64,000 nt of DNA from PALSA-894 sp034669145 (GCA_034669145.1 JAXDNY010000120.1:1-64000); one strand, 5' to 3'. Counted from the stretch's first letter, positions 33,655-43,415 are shown. A program made the numbers and translations. Notes: generated by a model not told the origin, from the sequence alone.

Positions 33655-34845
33655 TTGCGCCCTGTTTTGCGGCTTGCGCTCATCGCCATTCTGATGCTCG
33701 GCGCCGTGCGGGCGCCCGCCCAGGAGATACCGAAGGACCCCAAGCCGTTCCTCGAAGCGCTGTGGAAAGACGCAGCCGCGCGCGGCATCAAGCGCGAGAC
33801 CTTCGATGCCGCGTTCGCGGGCTTCACCGCCGACCCGCGCGTCTCCGCGCTCACCGGACGGCAGGCCGAGTACGGCTTGCCCGCGGGCACCTACGTCAAC
33901 CGCGCGGTCTCGGCTGCGCGGATCGAAGGCGGCACGAGCCGGATCGCCGAGTGGTCGCAATCGCTGGACCAGATCGAGAAGCAATACGGCGTCGATCGCG
34001 CGATCATCGTCGCACTGTGGGGCATGGAAACCTCGTTCGGCGCCAATACCGGCGGCTTCGACGTGATCCGGTCGCTCGCCACATTGGCGCTGATCGGCTA
34101 TCGCTCCGAGTACTTCAGCGGCGAGGTACTGACCGCGCTGCAAATCCTGGAACAGGGCCACATCTCGCGCGACAAGATGCAAGGCTCGTGGGCGGGCGCG
34201 ATGGGCCAGCCGCAATTCATGCCGTCGAGCTTCATGCGCTACGCGGTCGACTTTACGGGCGACGGCCACAAGGACATCTGGACCAGCGTTCCCGACACGC
34301 TCGCGTCGATCGCGAACTACATGAAGAGTTCCGGCTGGAAGGCTGGCCTCGATTGGCACTACGAAGTTCTCGTTCCGGCGGCGTTCGATTATCGCCGCAG
34401 CCGCGGCACCTTTTCAGAGTGGACCGCGCTGGGCGTCAAGCGCGCCGATGGCGAGCCGCTGCCGGCTGAAGGCGACGCGATCCTGTTTTTTCCGAGCGGC
34501 GCTACGGGTCCCGCATTCCTGGTCACCCGGAATTTTCAGACGATCAAGCGCTACAACAATTCCGACGTCTACGCGCTCGCGGTCGGTCACCTCGCACAGC
34601 GGTTCCGCGGCGGCGGCCCGATCAAGACGGCATGGCCGGCGGACGATCGTCAGTTGACGCGCACCGAACGCATCGCGCTGCAGAAGCGGCTGAAGGAGCT
34701 CGGTCACGCCGTGAAGGATCTCGAGGGCCGCATCGATTTCGATCTGCGCGACGTGATCCGGCTGGAGCAGGCGAAGAACGGCATGGTGGCGGACGGGCAT
34801 CCGACGATGGAGTTGCTGCAGAAGATCGGGGTTAAACTCAACTGA
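33655..34845 (+). CDS. Lytic murein transglycosylase (MltB family) with C-terminal peptidoglycan-binding domain
   Basis: 396 aa from TTG 33655. Signal peptide MRPVLRLALIAILMLGAVRAPAQ. SLT_2/MltB domain with catalytic Glu in IIVALWGMETSFG and the downstream GAMGQPQFMPSSF and YAVDFTGDGHKDIW motifs. The last 65 or so residues (QLTRTERIALQKRLKELGH) form a PG_binding_1 domain. Cleaves the MurNAc-GlcNAc bond in the periplasm, leaving 1,6-anhydroMurNAc. The stop codon is immediately followed by an intergenic repeat. Confidence 0.93.
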   Translation: MRPVLRLALIAILMLGAVRAPAQEIPKDPKPFLEALWKDAAARGIKRETFDAAFAGFTADPRVSALTGRQAEYGLPAGTYVNRAVSAARIEGGTSRIAEWSQSLDQIEKQYGVDRAIIVALWGMETSFGANTGGFDVIRSLATLALIGYRSEYFSGEVLTALQILEQGHISRDKMQGSWAGAMGQPQFMPSSFMRYAVDFTGDGHKDIWTSVPDTLASIANYMKSSGWKAGLDWHYEVLVPAAFDYRRSRGTFSEWTALGVKRADGEPLPAEGDAILFFPSGATGPAFLVTRNFQTIKRYNNSDVYALAVGHLAQRFRGGGPIKTAWPADDRQLTRTERIALQKRLKELGHAVKDLEGRIDFDLRDVIRLEQAKNGMVADGHPTMELLQKIGVKLN

Positions 34846-34983
34846 CCTCATCCTGAGGTGCGAGCGAAGCGAGCCTCGAAGGATGGCCGCGCGCTCAGAG
34901 TATGATGCCATCCTTCGAGACGGGCGCCATAGCGCGTCGCAGACGCGCGTAAACGCGCTTTCGGCGCCCTCCTCAGGATGAGG
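34846..34983. repeat. Dispersed intergenic palindromic repeat, copy 2
   Basis: Outer arms cctcatcctgagg and cctcaggatgagg, inner arms cgaaggatgg and ccatccttcg, plus the block gacgcgcgtaaacgcgct shared with copy 1. Begins one base after the transglycosylase stop and runs 11 bp into the PrpF-like gene, whose last three Ser codons and stop it supplies. Confidence 0.88.
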
Positions 34984-36064
34984 AAAAGATCTTCCTCGGC
35001 ACCAGCACCTCGCCCTTCATGATCGGCCGCGCGGTGCGCAGGGTGCCGGCCACCACCTCCATGTCGGAGCCCTTGCCCCTGGTCTGCAACAGCACATCGA
35101 CCTGCCCCGACGGATGTTCGATCCAGATGGTGCGCGGGTTGGCGGTATCGGGCTTAGCGAGTTCGTGCGCGATCGTGCCTTCCAGCGCGCAGGCGGAAGC
35201 AACGCACACCGCGCCGGTGACCGCGTGGGCGGCGTGCAGCGCGTGCGGGGTGAGATAGCGCGACGCGATCGTGCCGCCGTCGCGCGGTGGCGACAGCAAT
35301 CCCACCTTGGGGATCACCTTGTCGGAGCAATCGCCGAAGCCCATGCGGCGGCCGGCTTCCAGCCGGATCGGCTCGATGCGGGCGAACAGCGCCTTGTTGG
35401 CGTTGATCTCAGCGCGGCCTTCATAGCCGGTCAGGCCGAAGTCCTTCGCCCGCGTCATGATCATCGGCATCGCAACGTCGATGCAGGAAACCTCGATGCC
35501 GTCGATGGTGTCGCGCGGATTGCCGGTCGGCATCAGCTTGCCCGACACCGAGCCGACCACATCCATGAAATTGAGCACGATCGGCGCGGCCGTCCCCGGC
35601 ACGCCGTCGATGCGCGCATCGCCGGTGTAGACCACCTCGCGGCCCGGCGTCTGCACGATGGCCTCGATGCGCGCCTCGGTGTTCACGTTGAAGATCATCA
35701 CATGGGTTTCGCCGTCCGCGGCCTCGATCATGCCGGTCTCGATCGCGAACGGCGCGACGCCGGCCAGCATGTTGCCGCACGAGGGCGCGGTGTCGACGAG
35801 CGGCTTGGCGATATCGACCTGCGCGAACAGGTAATCGACATCGACGCCCGGGCGCGTCGACTTCGACACGATCGCCACTTTGCTCGTCAGCGTGTCGGCG
35901 CCGCCGAGGCCGTCGATCTGGCGCGGATCGGGCGAGCCCATCGCGGCGAGCAGCACGCGGTCGCGCGCCGCCGTATCCTTCGGCAGATCCGCGGCCTTGA
36001 AATAGGGCCCGCGCGACGTGCCGCCGCGCATGAAGATGACCGGAATGCCGACCAGATCGCTCAT
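34973..36064 (-). CDS. PrpF/4-oxalomesaconate tautomerase family isomerase
   Basis: 363 aa from ATG 36064. Diaminopimelate-epimerase-like fold of the PrpF/GalD family: VIFMRGGTSRGPYFKAADLP at the N-terminus, DGLGGADTLTSKVAIVS, and the APSCGNMLAGVAPFAIE motif with the active-site Cys. PrpF moves the double bond of aconitate-type tricarboxylates; GalD tautomerises 4-oxalomesaconate. Located at the end of an operon with TcuA/TcuB, which make cis-aconitate from tricarballylate, so a cis/trans-aconitate isomerase role fits well (inference). The C-terminal Ser-Ser-Ser-stop is encoded by an intergenic repeat. Confidence 0.88.
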   Translation of the reverse strand: MSDLVGIPVIFMRGGTSRGPYFKAADLPKDTAARDRVLLAAMGSPDPRQIDGLGGADTLTSKVAIVSKSTRPGVDVDYLFAQVDIAKPLVDTAPSCGNMLAGVAPFAIETGMIEAADGETHVMIFNVNTEARIEAIVQTPGREVVYTGDARIDGVPGTAAPIVLNFMDVVGSVSGKLMPTGNPRDTIDGIEVSCIDVAMPMIMTRAKDFGLTGYEGRAEINANKALFARIEPIRLEAGRRMGFGDCSDKVIPKVGLLSPPRDGGTIASRYLTPHALHAAHAVTGAVCVASACALEGTIAHELAKPDTANPRTIWIEHPSGQVDVLLQTRGKGSDMEVVAGTLRTARPIMKGEVLVPRKIFSSS

Positions 36065-36179
36065 ACTGCTATCCAAATCCGTCCGGCGTTGAGATCGCGC
36101 CGCAGCGTATCGAAGTCAATGCACCGCCCCCGATAGCAGCCATGTGATGGTTGTGGCGCCCCGTCCGGCCGGGGCATCG

Positions 36180-37610
36180 CTACAACATTCCCATCGCGCG
36201 CGGCACCACCAGGGTCAGCCACGGCCAGTAGGTCACGATGACCAGAAACACCACCATGGTCAGCAGCCACGGCATCACGGCCTTGGTCAGCTCGGTGATG
36301 CCGAGCCCGGATATGCCCGAGGCGACATAGAGATTGAGGCCGACCGGCGGATGACAGAGGCCGACCTCCATGTTGACGTCGATCAGGATGCCGAAATGCA
36401 CCGGATCGATGCCGAGCCGCATCGCGGTCGGGAACAGGATCGGCGCCATGATCAGGATGATCGAGGACGGCTCCATGAAGTTGCCGGCGATCAGCAGCAG
36501 CAGGTTCACCACCAGCAGGAAGCCCCACGGCCCGAGATTGAGCGCCAGCAACCAGTCGGCGAGCGCATTCGGGATATTTTCGTTCGCAAGCACGAACGAG
36601 AACAGCACCGCGTTGGTGATGATGTAGAGCAGCATCGCGCTCAAGTTCGCCGAACGCAGGAGCACGCGCGGCACGTCCTTGAGCCCGATCTCCCCATAGA
36701 CATAGACGGCGACGAAGAACGCATAGACGGCGCTCACCGCCGCGGCCTCGGTCGCGGTGAAGATGCCCGAATAGATGCCGCCGATGATGATCACGACCAG
36801 CATCAGGCCCCAGATGCTGTTGCGGAATGCGCGTGCACTGTCGGCCCAGCTCGCCCGCGCCATGCGCGGATAGTTGTGCTTGCGCGCGAGGAACCAAGTG
36901 ACGGTGCACAGCATGATGGTGAGCAGCGTGCCGGGCAGCAGACCGGCGACGAATAGCGCGCCGATCGAGGTGTTGGTGGAGACCGCGTAGATCACCTTCG
37001 GGATCGACGGCAGCATCAGGATGCCGAGCGAGCCCGCGACGCAGATCACGCCGGCGCCGAAACGCATCGGGTAGCCGGCCTTGACCATCGCGGGCAGCAG
37101 GATCGATCCGATCGCCACCACGGTCGCGACACTCGATCCGCACACCAGCGCGAACATCGCGCAGGCGACGATCCCGGCAAGCGCCAGCCCGCCGTGCCAA
37201 TGGCCGATCAGCGAGGTGGCGAAATCGATCATGCGGCGCGCGACGCCGCCATGGGTGAGGAAGTTGCCCGCCAGGATGAAGAACGGGATCGCCATGATCT
37301 CGAACTTCTCGATGCCGGTGAACAGCTTGAGCGCGACCGCGTCGATCGGCACCTCGGTCATCGTGAACAGGAAGATCAGCACGGTGAGGCCGAGCGCGAT
37401 CGAGATCGGCATGCCGGTCGTCATCATGGCGATGAGCAGGACGAAGATCATGACGACGCGCGGCCCGGGTGGAATGTGGATCAGGCCGAAATAGTTGGCG
37501 AAGCACAGGACGACGATCAGCACCGGCATCCCGATGATGATCAGGCCGCCGCGGCCGATGCCTTGATCGCCGGGATTGGGGGCGGGATGGGTGACGGCGG
37601 CGGTGCTCAT
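36180..37610 (-). CDS. TRAP transporter large permease (DctM type)
   Basis: 476 aa with 12 or more hydrophobic segments. DctM features: FVLLIAMMTTGMPISIALGLT, KFEIMAIPFFILAGNFLTHGGVARRMIDFATSLIGHWHGGLALAGIVACAMFALVCGSSVATVVAIGSILLP and PVHFGILIDVNMEVGLCHPPVGLNLYVASGI. A somewhat long N-terminus (about 25 residues before the first helix). Overlaps the small permease gene by 4 bp. Imports an organic acid with Na+, using the binding protein at 38353. Confidence 0.92.
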   Translation of the reverse strand: MSTAAVTHPAPNPGDQGIGRGGLIIIGMPVLIVVLCFANYFGLIHIPPGPRVVMIFVLLIAMMTTGMPISIALGLTVLIFLFTMTEVPIDAVALKLFTGIEKFEIMAIPFFILAGNFLTHGGVARRMIDFATSLIGHWHGGLALAGIVACAMFALVCGSSVATVVAIGSILLPAMVKAGYPMRFGAGVICVAGSLGILMLPSIPKVIYAVSTNTSIGALFVAGLLPGTLLTIMLCTVTWFLARKHNYPRMARASWADSARAFRNSIWGLMLVVIIIGGIYSGIFTATEAAAVSAVYAFFVAVYVYGEIGLKDVPRVLLRSANLSAMLLYIITNAVLFSFVLANENIPNALADWLLALNLGPWGFLLVVNLLLLIAGNFMEPSSIILIMAPILFPTAMRLGIDPVHFGILIDVNMEVGLCHPPVGLNLYVASGISGLGITELTKAVMPWLLTMVVFLVIVTYWPWLTLVVPRAMGML

Positions 37611-38275
37611 CGCGCACCTCCGCCGGCATGCGCCACATCCGGCTTCACGCCGGCTTCGACCAGTACCTCCTCGGGGATGGGTTCGACCCCCTCGACGTGG
37701 CTCTCATCGGTGTGCGGCAATTCGCCGGTGCGATAGAAGGCGTACGCGACCTGGAGGAAGCGGAAGCACATCAGGTAGCTGCCGAGCGGGATCGCCAGAT
37801 AGACGATCCACATCGGCGCTTCGAGATCGTTCGAGCTCTGCCCGGTCTCGTACATGTGCAGGACGAAGCGGGTGCCGAACGAACCGATGATGAAGGTGAA
37901 GAACGCACCGCAAGCCAACCCGAACAACACCACCTTGCGCCGCGAGCCGAGCTCGAGCTGATTGATCGCAACGTCCACGCCGACATGCACGCCGGTGCGC
38001 ACCCCATAGGCGGCGCCGAACTTCGCCATCCAGACGAACATGATGATGCAGAGTTCCTGCGCCCACGACACGTCCCAGGCGCTGAACCATTGAAAGATGC
38101 TCATCGAGATGGCGGCGGGCGTTTCGAACCCTTTGGCGGTCGCCCATTTCGAGAAATCGATCGACAGGCCGGTGCCATAACGATGCACGACGGCGAAGAA
38201 TATCAGCAGCGTGGCGCCGGCGATCAGCGCCGAGATCAGCCATTCTTCAAGATGATCGAGAAATTTGCCGAGCAT
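37607..38275 (-). CDS. TRAP transporter small permease (DctQ type)
   Basis: 222 aa from ATG 38275. Four hydrophobic helices, with the DctQ-family segment WAQELCIIMFVWMAKFGAAYGVRTGVHVGVDVAINQL. Longer than typical DctQ (160-190 aa) because of an insertion after helix 1 and a hydrophilic C-terminal tail of about 35 residues. Co-translated with the large permease (4-bp overlap). Confidence 0.88.
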   Translation of the reverse strand: MLGKFLDHLEEWLISALIAGATLLIFFAVVHRYGTGLSIDFSKWATAKGFETPAAISMSIFQWFSAWDVSWAQELCIIMFVWMAKFGAAYGVRTGVHVGVDVAINQLELGSRRKVVLFGLACGAFFTFIIGSFGTRFVLHMYETGQSSNDLEAPMWIVYLAIPLGSYLMCFRFLQVAYAFYRTGELPHTDESHVEGVEPIPEEVLVEAGVKPDVAHAGGGAR

Positions 38276-38352
38276 GTCACCCCCACAAGGCAAAGATGGC
38301 CAGGAGGGTCAGCTCCCGGCCACCATTGTTTCGAATTTTCCCCAGCCGCCGT

Positions 38353-39360
38353 TCAGCTTGATGCCGACTTCTGCAGCAGCGCCACGATCTCCTTGCCGAC
38401 GCGGCTTTCCGCCCATTGCCAGGTCGGCTGCATCGCGACCTGCCAGGCCTTGCGCTGCTCCGGCGTGAGGGTGTGCAGCTCGGTCTTGCCCGATTTCTTG
38501 ATTTCGGCAAGCGCGTCGTCGTTTTCCTTCGAGGCGATCGAATTGGTGAAGTCGGTCGCCTCGTCCATCGCCTTGTTCAGCGGATTGCGGATGTCGGCCG
38601 GCAAGCCACCCCAGAATTTCGAGTTCACGATCACGGCGTATTGCAGGTGCGCGTGGTAGGAGATCGTGATGTGCTTCTGCACCTCGTGGAATTTCTGCGA
38701 CAGATAATTCGACGCGGTGTTCTCGCAGCCGTCGACGACGCCGGTCTGCAGCGCCTGATAGACTTCCGAGAACGCCAGTATCTGCGGGATCGCACCGAGC
38801 TTGCGAAAATACTGGTCGGCGACCTTCGAGCCGGAGATGCGAACCTTCAGGCCCTGCAGGTCGGCCGGATTGATGATCGGCTTGTTCGCCGACACCATGT
38901 GGAAGCCATTATCCCAGAAGGCGAGGCCGGTGATGCCCTTGGGGGTCAGCTTGTCCATCAGGAACTTGCCGATCTCGCCCTTGGCGGCCTTGTTGAACGC
39001 CGCGTCGTCCGCAAACGCGAACGGCAGGTCGAGGCCCTCGAACTCCTTGGCGCCAAGCGGGGCGAATTTCGCCGTCGACGGTCCGAGCATCTGCACGGCG
39101 CCGAGCTGGAGCGCCTCGATCTCTTCCTTGTCCTTGTAGAGCGAGGAGTTCGGGTAGACCTCGATCTTCGCCTTGCCGCCGGTGTACTTCTCGGCCAGCT
39201 CCTTGAACTTGAGCGAGCCCTTGCCCTTCGGCGTGTCGTTCGCCACGACATGGCTATACTTGATGACGACCGGAGCCTGCGCCCAGCCGGGGCGGCCATA
39301 AGCGGTGGCGAGCGCGGCGGCGCTGATGCCAACTCCGAATTCGCGGCGGGAAAATTTCAT
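38353..39360 (-). CDS. TRAP transporter substrate-binding protein (DctP type)
   Basis: 335 aa. N-terminus MKFSRREFGVGISAAALATAYG is a twin-arginine (SRREFG) signal, unusual but known among TRAP binding proteins. Family motifs: IKYSHVVANDTPKGKGSLKFKELAEKYTGGK, LKVRISGSKVADQYFRKLGAIP with the carboxylate-binding Arg, and SEVYQALQTGVVDGCENT. Very likely binds tricarballylate, aconitate or a related acid given the operon content. Confidence 0.92.
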   Translation of the reverse strand: MKFSRREFGVGISAAALATAYGRPGWAQAPVVIKYSHVVANDTPKGKGSLKFKELAEKYTGGKAKIEVYPNSSLYKDKEEIEALQLGAVQMLGPSTAKFAPLGAKEFEGLDLPFAFADDAAFNKAAKGEIGKFLMDKLTPKGITGLAFWDNGFHMVSANKPIINPADLQGLKVRISGSKVADQYFRKLGAIPQILAFSEVYQALQTGVVDGCENTASNYLSQKFHEVQKHITISYHAHLQYAVIVNSKFWGGLPADIRNPLNKAMDEATDFTNSIASKENDDALAEIKKSGKTELHTLTPEQRKAWQVAMQPTWQWAESRVGKEIVALLQKSASS

Positions 39361-39473
39361 GGGGTTGCGCTCCTTGATTGGACGTACCGTGGCAGATGCC
39401 GGACGGTGACGGTTATCCTCCCTGACCGCCGCGGGCGATGGTCCCCATCTCACGCGGCGATGTTGCCCACATC

Positions 39474-40823
39474 CTAGGGGCTGGGCCGCTTCCGCACAAC
39501 TTGGTCCACCATGTCGGACGCGGAACCAAGGTATGCGGCGGGGTCGCACAGCGCACGCAGGCGATCCTCCGATAACGCGCCGGAAACAGCCGGGTTCGAT
39601 TTTAGCACGTCGAACAGGGAGCGCCCCTGCCCCAGCGCGCCCCGGCATGCCTCATAGACAATGTCGTGGGCATTTTGGCGGCCGAGATGTGGCGCCAGGC
39701 CCATCATCACGGCTTCGGCGACGATCAGCCCTTGCGTCAGATCGAGGTTTTTCCGCATGCGACTTTCGTCGACCACCAGGCCTTCGAGCATGAATTTCGC
39801 CTGCGCGAGCGAGCCGGCCGTGAGCATGAAGCTTTCCGGCACCGCCATCCATTCGACATGCCACGGGCCCGTGGCGCGCTCGAAATCCTGGATCATGGCG
39901 TCGAGCATCAACCCGGCGTGCTGGCGCACCGCCTTGGCGTTGGCGACGAGGATTTCGGACGAGATCGGGTTGCGCTTCTGCGGCATGGTGCTCGACGCAC
40001 CGCGATGACTCTCGAACGGCTCGAACGCCTCACCGAGTTCCGTCATCATCATCAGCATGATGTCGAAGCCGATCTTGCCGAGCGAGCCGGTGACGAGACC
40101 GAGGAAGTTGATCGTCTCCACAACAGAGTCGCGCGCGACGTGCCAGGTGATCCCCGGGTCGCCGAGCTTGAGTTCGCGGGCGTATTCGCGCCGCACGTCG
40201 AGGCCCCGGTCGCCGAGCGAGGCGAGCGTGCCGGCCGCGCCGCCAAGCTGCGCGACCAACACGCGCGGCTTGAGTTGCTTGAGGCGTTCGGCGTGGCGAT
40301 CCATCATCGAGAGCCAGATCGCGCATTTGTAGCCGAAGGTGATCGGCAGCGCCTGTTGCAGGTGCGTGCGGCCGGGCATCGGCGTGTCGCGATGCTTTTC
40401 GGCGAGTTTCACGAGCGCGAGAGACACCGCCGCCATGTCGCGCTCCACGATGGCGAGCGCGGCGCGGACTTGCAGAATGGTCGCGGTATCCACGATGTCC
40501 TGCGTGGTCGCGCCCCAGTGCACGTAGCGCCCGGCGTCACCAAGTTTTTCGGACAGTTGGCGTACCAGCCCGAGGATCGGATAGCCGACATTCTCGGCAG
40601 CGGTCTTGAGCTGGGCACGATCGACCACGACGGACGGCGCGCGTTTCGCGATGGCGTCCGCGGCATCCTGTGGAATAACGCCGAGGCGCCCCTGCGCGAC
40701 CGCAAGCGCCACTTCGGCATCGACGCAGCACGTGATCAGATTGTCATCAGAGAACACCGCGCGCATTTCGGCTGTGCCGAACATGTCCTTGAAGATGTCG
40801 CTGTCGAGAACAGTCGAAGGCAT
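39474..40823 (-). CDS. Fumarase/adenylosuccinate lyase superfamily enzyme (3-carboxymuconate cycloisomerase-like)
   Basis: 449 aa from ATG 40823. The superfamily signature is SSTMPQKRNPISSEI; YVHWGATTQDIVDTA and PMPGRTHLQQALPITFG provide the other two active-site regions. Sequence style is closest to PcaB (3-carboxy-cis,cis-muconate lactonising enzyme), which also uses a tricarboxylate. The frame is open further upstream but that part is the out-of-frame tcuB gene. In this operon it could add to or cleave the aconitate or tricarballylate skeleton; adenylosuccinate lyase proper is unlikely. Confidence 0.87.
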   Translation of the reverse strand: MPSTVLDSDIFKDMFGTAEMRAVFSDDNLITCCVDAEVALAVAQGRLGVIPQDAADAIAKRAPSVVVDRAQLKTAAENVGYPILGLVRQLSEKLGDAGRYVHWGATTQDIVDTATILQVRAALAIVERDMAAVSLALVKLAEKHRDTPMPGRTHLQQALPITFGYKCAIWLSMMDRHAERLKQLKPRVLVAQLGGAAGTLASLGDRGLDVRREYARELKLGDPGITWHVARDSVVETINFLGLVTGSLGKIGFDIMLMMMTELGEAFEPFESHRGASSTMPQKRNPISSEILVANAKAVRQHAGLMLDAMIQDFERATGPWHVEWMAVPESFMLTAGSLAQAKFMLEGLVVDESRMRKNLDLTQGLIVAEAVMMGLAPHLGRQNAHDIVYEACRGALGQGRSLFDVLKSNPAVSGALSEDRLRALCDPAAYLGSASDMVDQVVRKRPSP

Positions 40824-40825
40824 GG

Positions 40826-41965
40826 TCAGCCCTTCGCGGTGAATGCACGATGCTCCTTCGCGTAGCGCACCAGTGCGGCGAAGCGATAGAGGCCGTGCAC
40901 GAATTTTCCATACGGCATGGTGATGAACAGCGCGAACACCACGCCGAGATGCAGCGCAAGCAGCAGCGGCATCAGCAGCGTCGACCGCAGCAGCAGCAGC
41001 AGCAGACCGGTGAGACTGGTGAGAAACAGCATGACGAGGAACGCCGTATCCATGCCCCAGGGCGTCTCGTCCTGCATGACCGGATCGCGGCGCAGCTTCG
41101 CGATGAAAAGTCCGAGCGGACCGAAGATCAGCCCGATACCGCCGAGGGTGCCGAGCAGCACCGGCAGGTCCCACCACGGGTACGGCGCTTCGCGCGCCAG
41201 CAGATAATGATAGAGCGTCGCCACGCAGGTCGACGCAAAGCAGAGCGCGAAGCCGTAGAACGTCAGGTGGTGATAGAACTTGCGGCGGTCGTTCGGGCGT
41301 TCGTCGTGATTGTAGCAGCCGATGCCGCCGCCATCGAGATAGCGTAAGCTTGCGGCATCGCGCATCGCCTGCCACCACGCGCCGGGCCCAAGCCGCACCG
41401 GATCGCCGGTGTCGCGCCAGAAGGCGCGCAGGCTCATCGCCAGCGCGACGATCGCATAGAGGAACACGAGGCCGAACAGCCACGCCATCGTGTTGTGCGG
41501 CATCAGTTTGTAGAACGCGCCCGGACCGACGTGCGTGCCGAACAGTACGTGCGGGTCGTGCCATGCGGCAAAGCCCAGAATGAACGCCGCGACGCTCAAC
41601 GCCGCCACGATGCTGATCGCCAGCCCGTTGCGGGCAAACATCGGCGCCAATGCGCGCGGCCACGCGTAAGCCGCATAGGAGTCGCCACGCACCTGCGCGA
41701 GCACACGCGGCACGTTGACGTCGAACTCGTGCGGCGGCGAGAACTGGCAATCGACGTAGCAGGCGCCGCACGAATGGCAGAGGTTGGCGAGGTAATTCAG
41801 ATCGCCGTCGGGGAACGCGCGGCGCATCTCCATTGCGGGAAACACCGCGCACAGCCCCTCGCAATAGCGGCACGAGTTGCACACCGTCATCAGCCGGTCG
41901 GCTTCGGCCAACAATGCGCTCGCGTGCGTGCCCGGCCGCGCGCCCGCTTTCTCAGTTGCGAGCAT
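40826..41965 (-). CDS. tcuB: Tricarballylate utilisation protein TcuB (CitB-like)
   Basis: 379 aa. Two [4Fe-4S] clusters: Cys29/32/35 with Cys39 (CNSCRYCEGLC) and Cys63/66/69 with Cys73 (CHSCGACYVDC). The C-terminal half has about six transmembrane helices with histidines suited to heme b ligation (GKFYHHLTFYGF equivalent region; VATLYHYLL; LHLGVVFALF). TcuB reoxidises the FADH2 of TcuA and passes electrons to the quinone pool. The start overlaps tcuA by 14 bp. Confidence 0.9.
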   Translation of the reverse strand: MLATEKAGARPGTHASALLAEADRLMTVCNSCRYCEGLCAVFPAMEMRRAFPDGDLNYLANLCHSCGACYVDCQFSPPHEFDVNVPRVLAQVRGDSYAAYAWPRALAPMFARNGLAISIVAALSVAAFILGFAAWHDPHVLFGTHVGPGAFYKLMPHNTMAWLFGLVFLYAIVALAMSLRAFWRDTGDPVRLGPGAWWQAMRDAASLRYLDGGGIGCYNHDERPNDRRKFYHHLTFYGFALCFASTCVATLYHYLLAREAPYPWWDLPVLLGTLGGIGLIFGPLGLFIAKLRRDPVMQDETPWGMDTAFLVMLFLTSLTGLLLLLLRSTLLMPLLLALHLGVVFALFITMPYGKFVHGLYRFAALVRYAKEHRAFTAKG

Positions 41966-43349
41966 TTTTCGCAGCCTCCCTGCCGGCGATGCGGCCGAAT
42001 ACGCTGCCGATGGTCATACCCATGCCGGCCGCATAACCGCGCCCGAGCACGTTGCCGGCCATGATCTCACCGGCAGCGAACATGTTGGCCGACGGCTTGC
42101 CGTCGCGCATCAGCATGCGCGCCTCCTTGTTCACGCGCGTCGCCAGATAGGTGAACGTGATGCCGGGGCGCACCGGATACGCATAATAAGGTGCGGTCTC
42201 GATGCGGCGCGCCCAATGCGTTTTGTCGGGCTTGAGGCCCTGCGTGCGGCAATCGTCGAGGATGGTGTCGTCGAAGGTGCCGGGCCGCACCGCGGCGTTG
42301 AAGCCGCTCACGGTCGCTTCCAGCGCATCCGGGTCGAGCGTCAGCTTGCCGGCGAGTTCGCGCACGCTCGGCGCGCCGATCGGCGGATAGAGCGTCGGCA
42401 TGAACATCGTCACCACGGACGAATCGAAGATGATGTAGGCGATCTGGTCCGGCTGCTGCGCGACCAGCCGGCCCCAGATGGCATAGCGCTTCGGCCAGAT
42501 GTCCTCACCCTCGTCGTAGAAGCGCTGCGCGTGCTTGTTCACAACGATCCCGAATATCACGCTGTCGTGGCGCGTGATGATGCCGCCGTCGAACTTCGGC
42601 GCGCGCGCGTCGATCGCGACCGCATGGCACTGCGTCGGATCGCCGGTCTCCTGCACGCCGCGGTCGAGCAGCAGCTTGAGCACGGTGCCGCGATTGTTCG
42701 GCGTGCCGCGGATCAGGAAATTATCGGCGGCAGCGCCCCAGTATTGTTTCAGCCACTCGATGTTCGACTCGAAACCGCCGCACGCCGCCACGAAAGTCGC
42801 GGCGCGCACGACATGGCGCTCGCCGCCGCGCTGCACGGTTGCCGAGAGGAACATGCCGCTGTCGATGTCGAGGTCGACGACTTCGGCCTCGTATTCGATC
42901 TCGACGCCGAGGCTTTCGGCGGTGAGATACAGCATGTTGAGCATCGCGCGCCCGCCGCCGAGGAAGAACGAGTTGGTGCGGCCGAGGCTCAAGGTGCCGC
43001 CGAGCGAGGGTTGAAAGCGCACGCCCTGTTGCGGCAGCCAGTCCAGCACCAGTTTGGACTCCGCGATCATGTGGCGCGCGAGCGCCTCGTCGGTGTGGCC
43101 CTGCGTGACCGCGAGCAGATCCTTGAAGAACTCTTCCTCCGGGTAGGGGCCGCTCAGCGTGTCGGTCGCGGCGTCATGGGCGCAGCGGACGTTGCGGGTG
43201 TGGCGCGTGTTGCCGCCGCGATAGAATTTGCTCGCCATTTCGACGACAAGTACGCTCGACCCCGCCCGGCGCGCCGCGATGGCCGCGCACAGCGCCGCAT
43301 TGCCGCCGCCCGCGACCAGCACGTCGTATTTCTTCGTCAGGTCCGCCAC
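41952..43349 (-). CDS. tcuA: FAD-dependent tricarballylate dehydrogenase TcuA
   Basis: 465 aa, close to the 467 aa I recall for Salmonella TcuA. FAD-binding YDVLVAGGGNAALCAAIAAR, RGGNTRHTRNVRCAHD near the flavin, and the C-terminal MFAAGEIMAGNVLGRGYAAGMGMTIGSVFGRIAG of the fumarate reductase flavoprotein family. Oxidises tricarballylate (or a related saturated acid) to cis-aconitate. First gene of the operon 43349 to 34973; divergent from a second TRAP system with a palindrome in the shared upstream region. Confidence 0.92.
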   Translation of the reverse strand: MADLTKKYDVLVAGGGNAALCAAIAARRAGSSVLVVEMASKFYRGGNTRHTRNVRCAHDAATDTLSGPYPEEEFFKDLLAVTQGHTDEALARHMIAESKLVLDWLPQQGVRFQPSLGGTLSLGRTNSFFLGGGRAMLNMLYLTAESLGVEIEYEAEVVDLDIDSGMFLSATVQRGGERHVVRAATFVAACGGFESNIEWLKQYWGAAADNFLIRGTPNNRGTVLKLLLDRGVQETGDPTQCHAVAIDARAPKFDGGIITRHDSVIFGIVVNKHAQRFYDEGEDIWPKRYAIWGRLVAQQPDQIAYIIFDSSVVTMFMPTLYPPIGAPSVRELAGKLTLDPDALEATVSGFNAAVRPGTFDDTILDDCRTQGLKPDKTHWARRIETAPYYAYPVRPGITFTYLATRVNKEARMLMRDGKPSANMFAAGEIMAGNVLGRGYAAGMGMTIGSVFGRIAGREAAKNARN

Positions 43350-43415
43350 GCCCGCTCCGCAGTGTCATCCCTGTTGAAGCAGACCCGGGCGCGCCGGGCA
43401 AACCCGGGCCGGTTA

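Noticed and set aside
40824..41882. Upstream extension of the lyase frame into tcuB
   Set aside because: tcuB occupies this stretch in another frame with two intact FeS motifs; the lyase family starts at the ATG at 40823.
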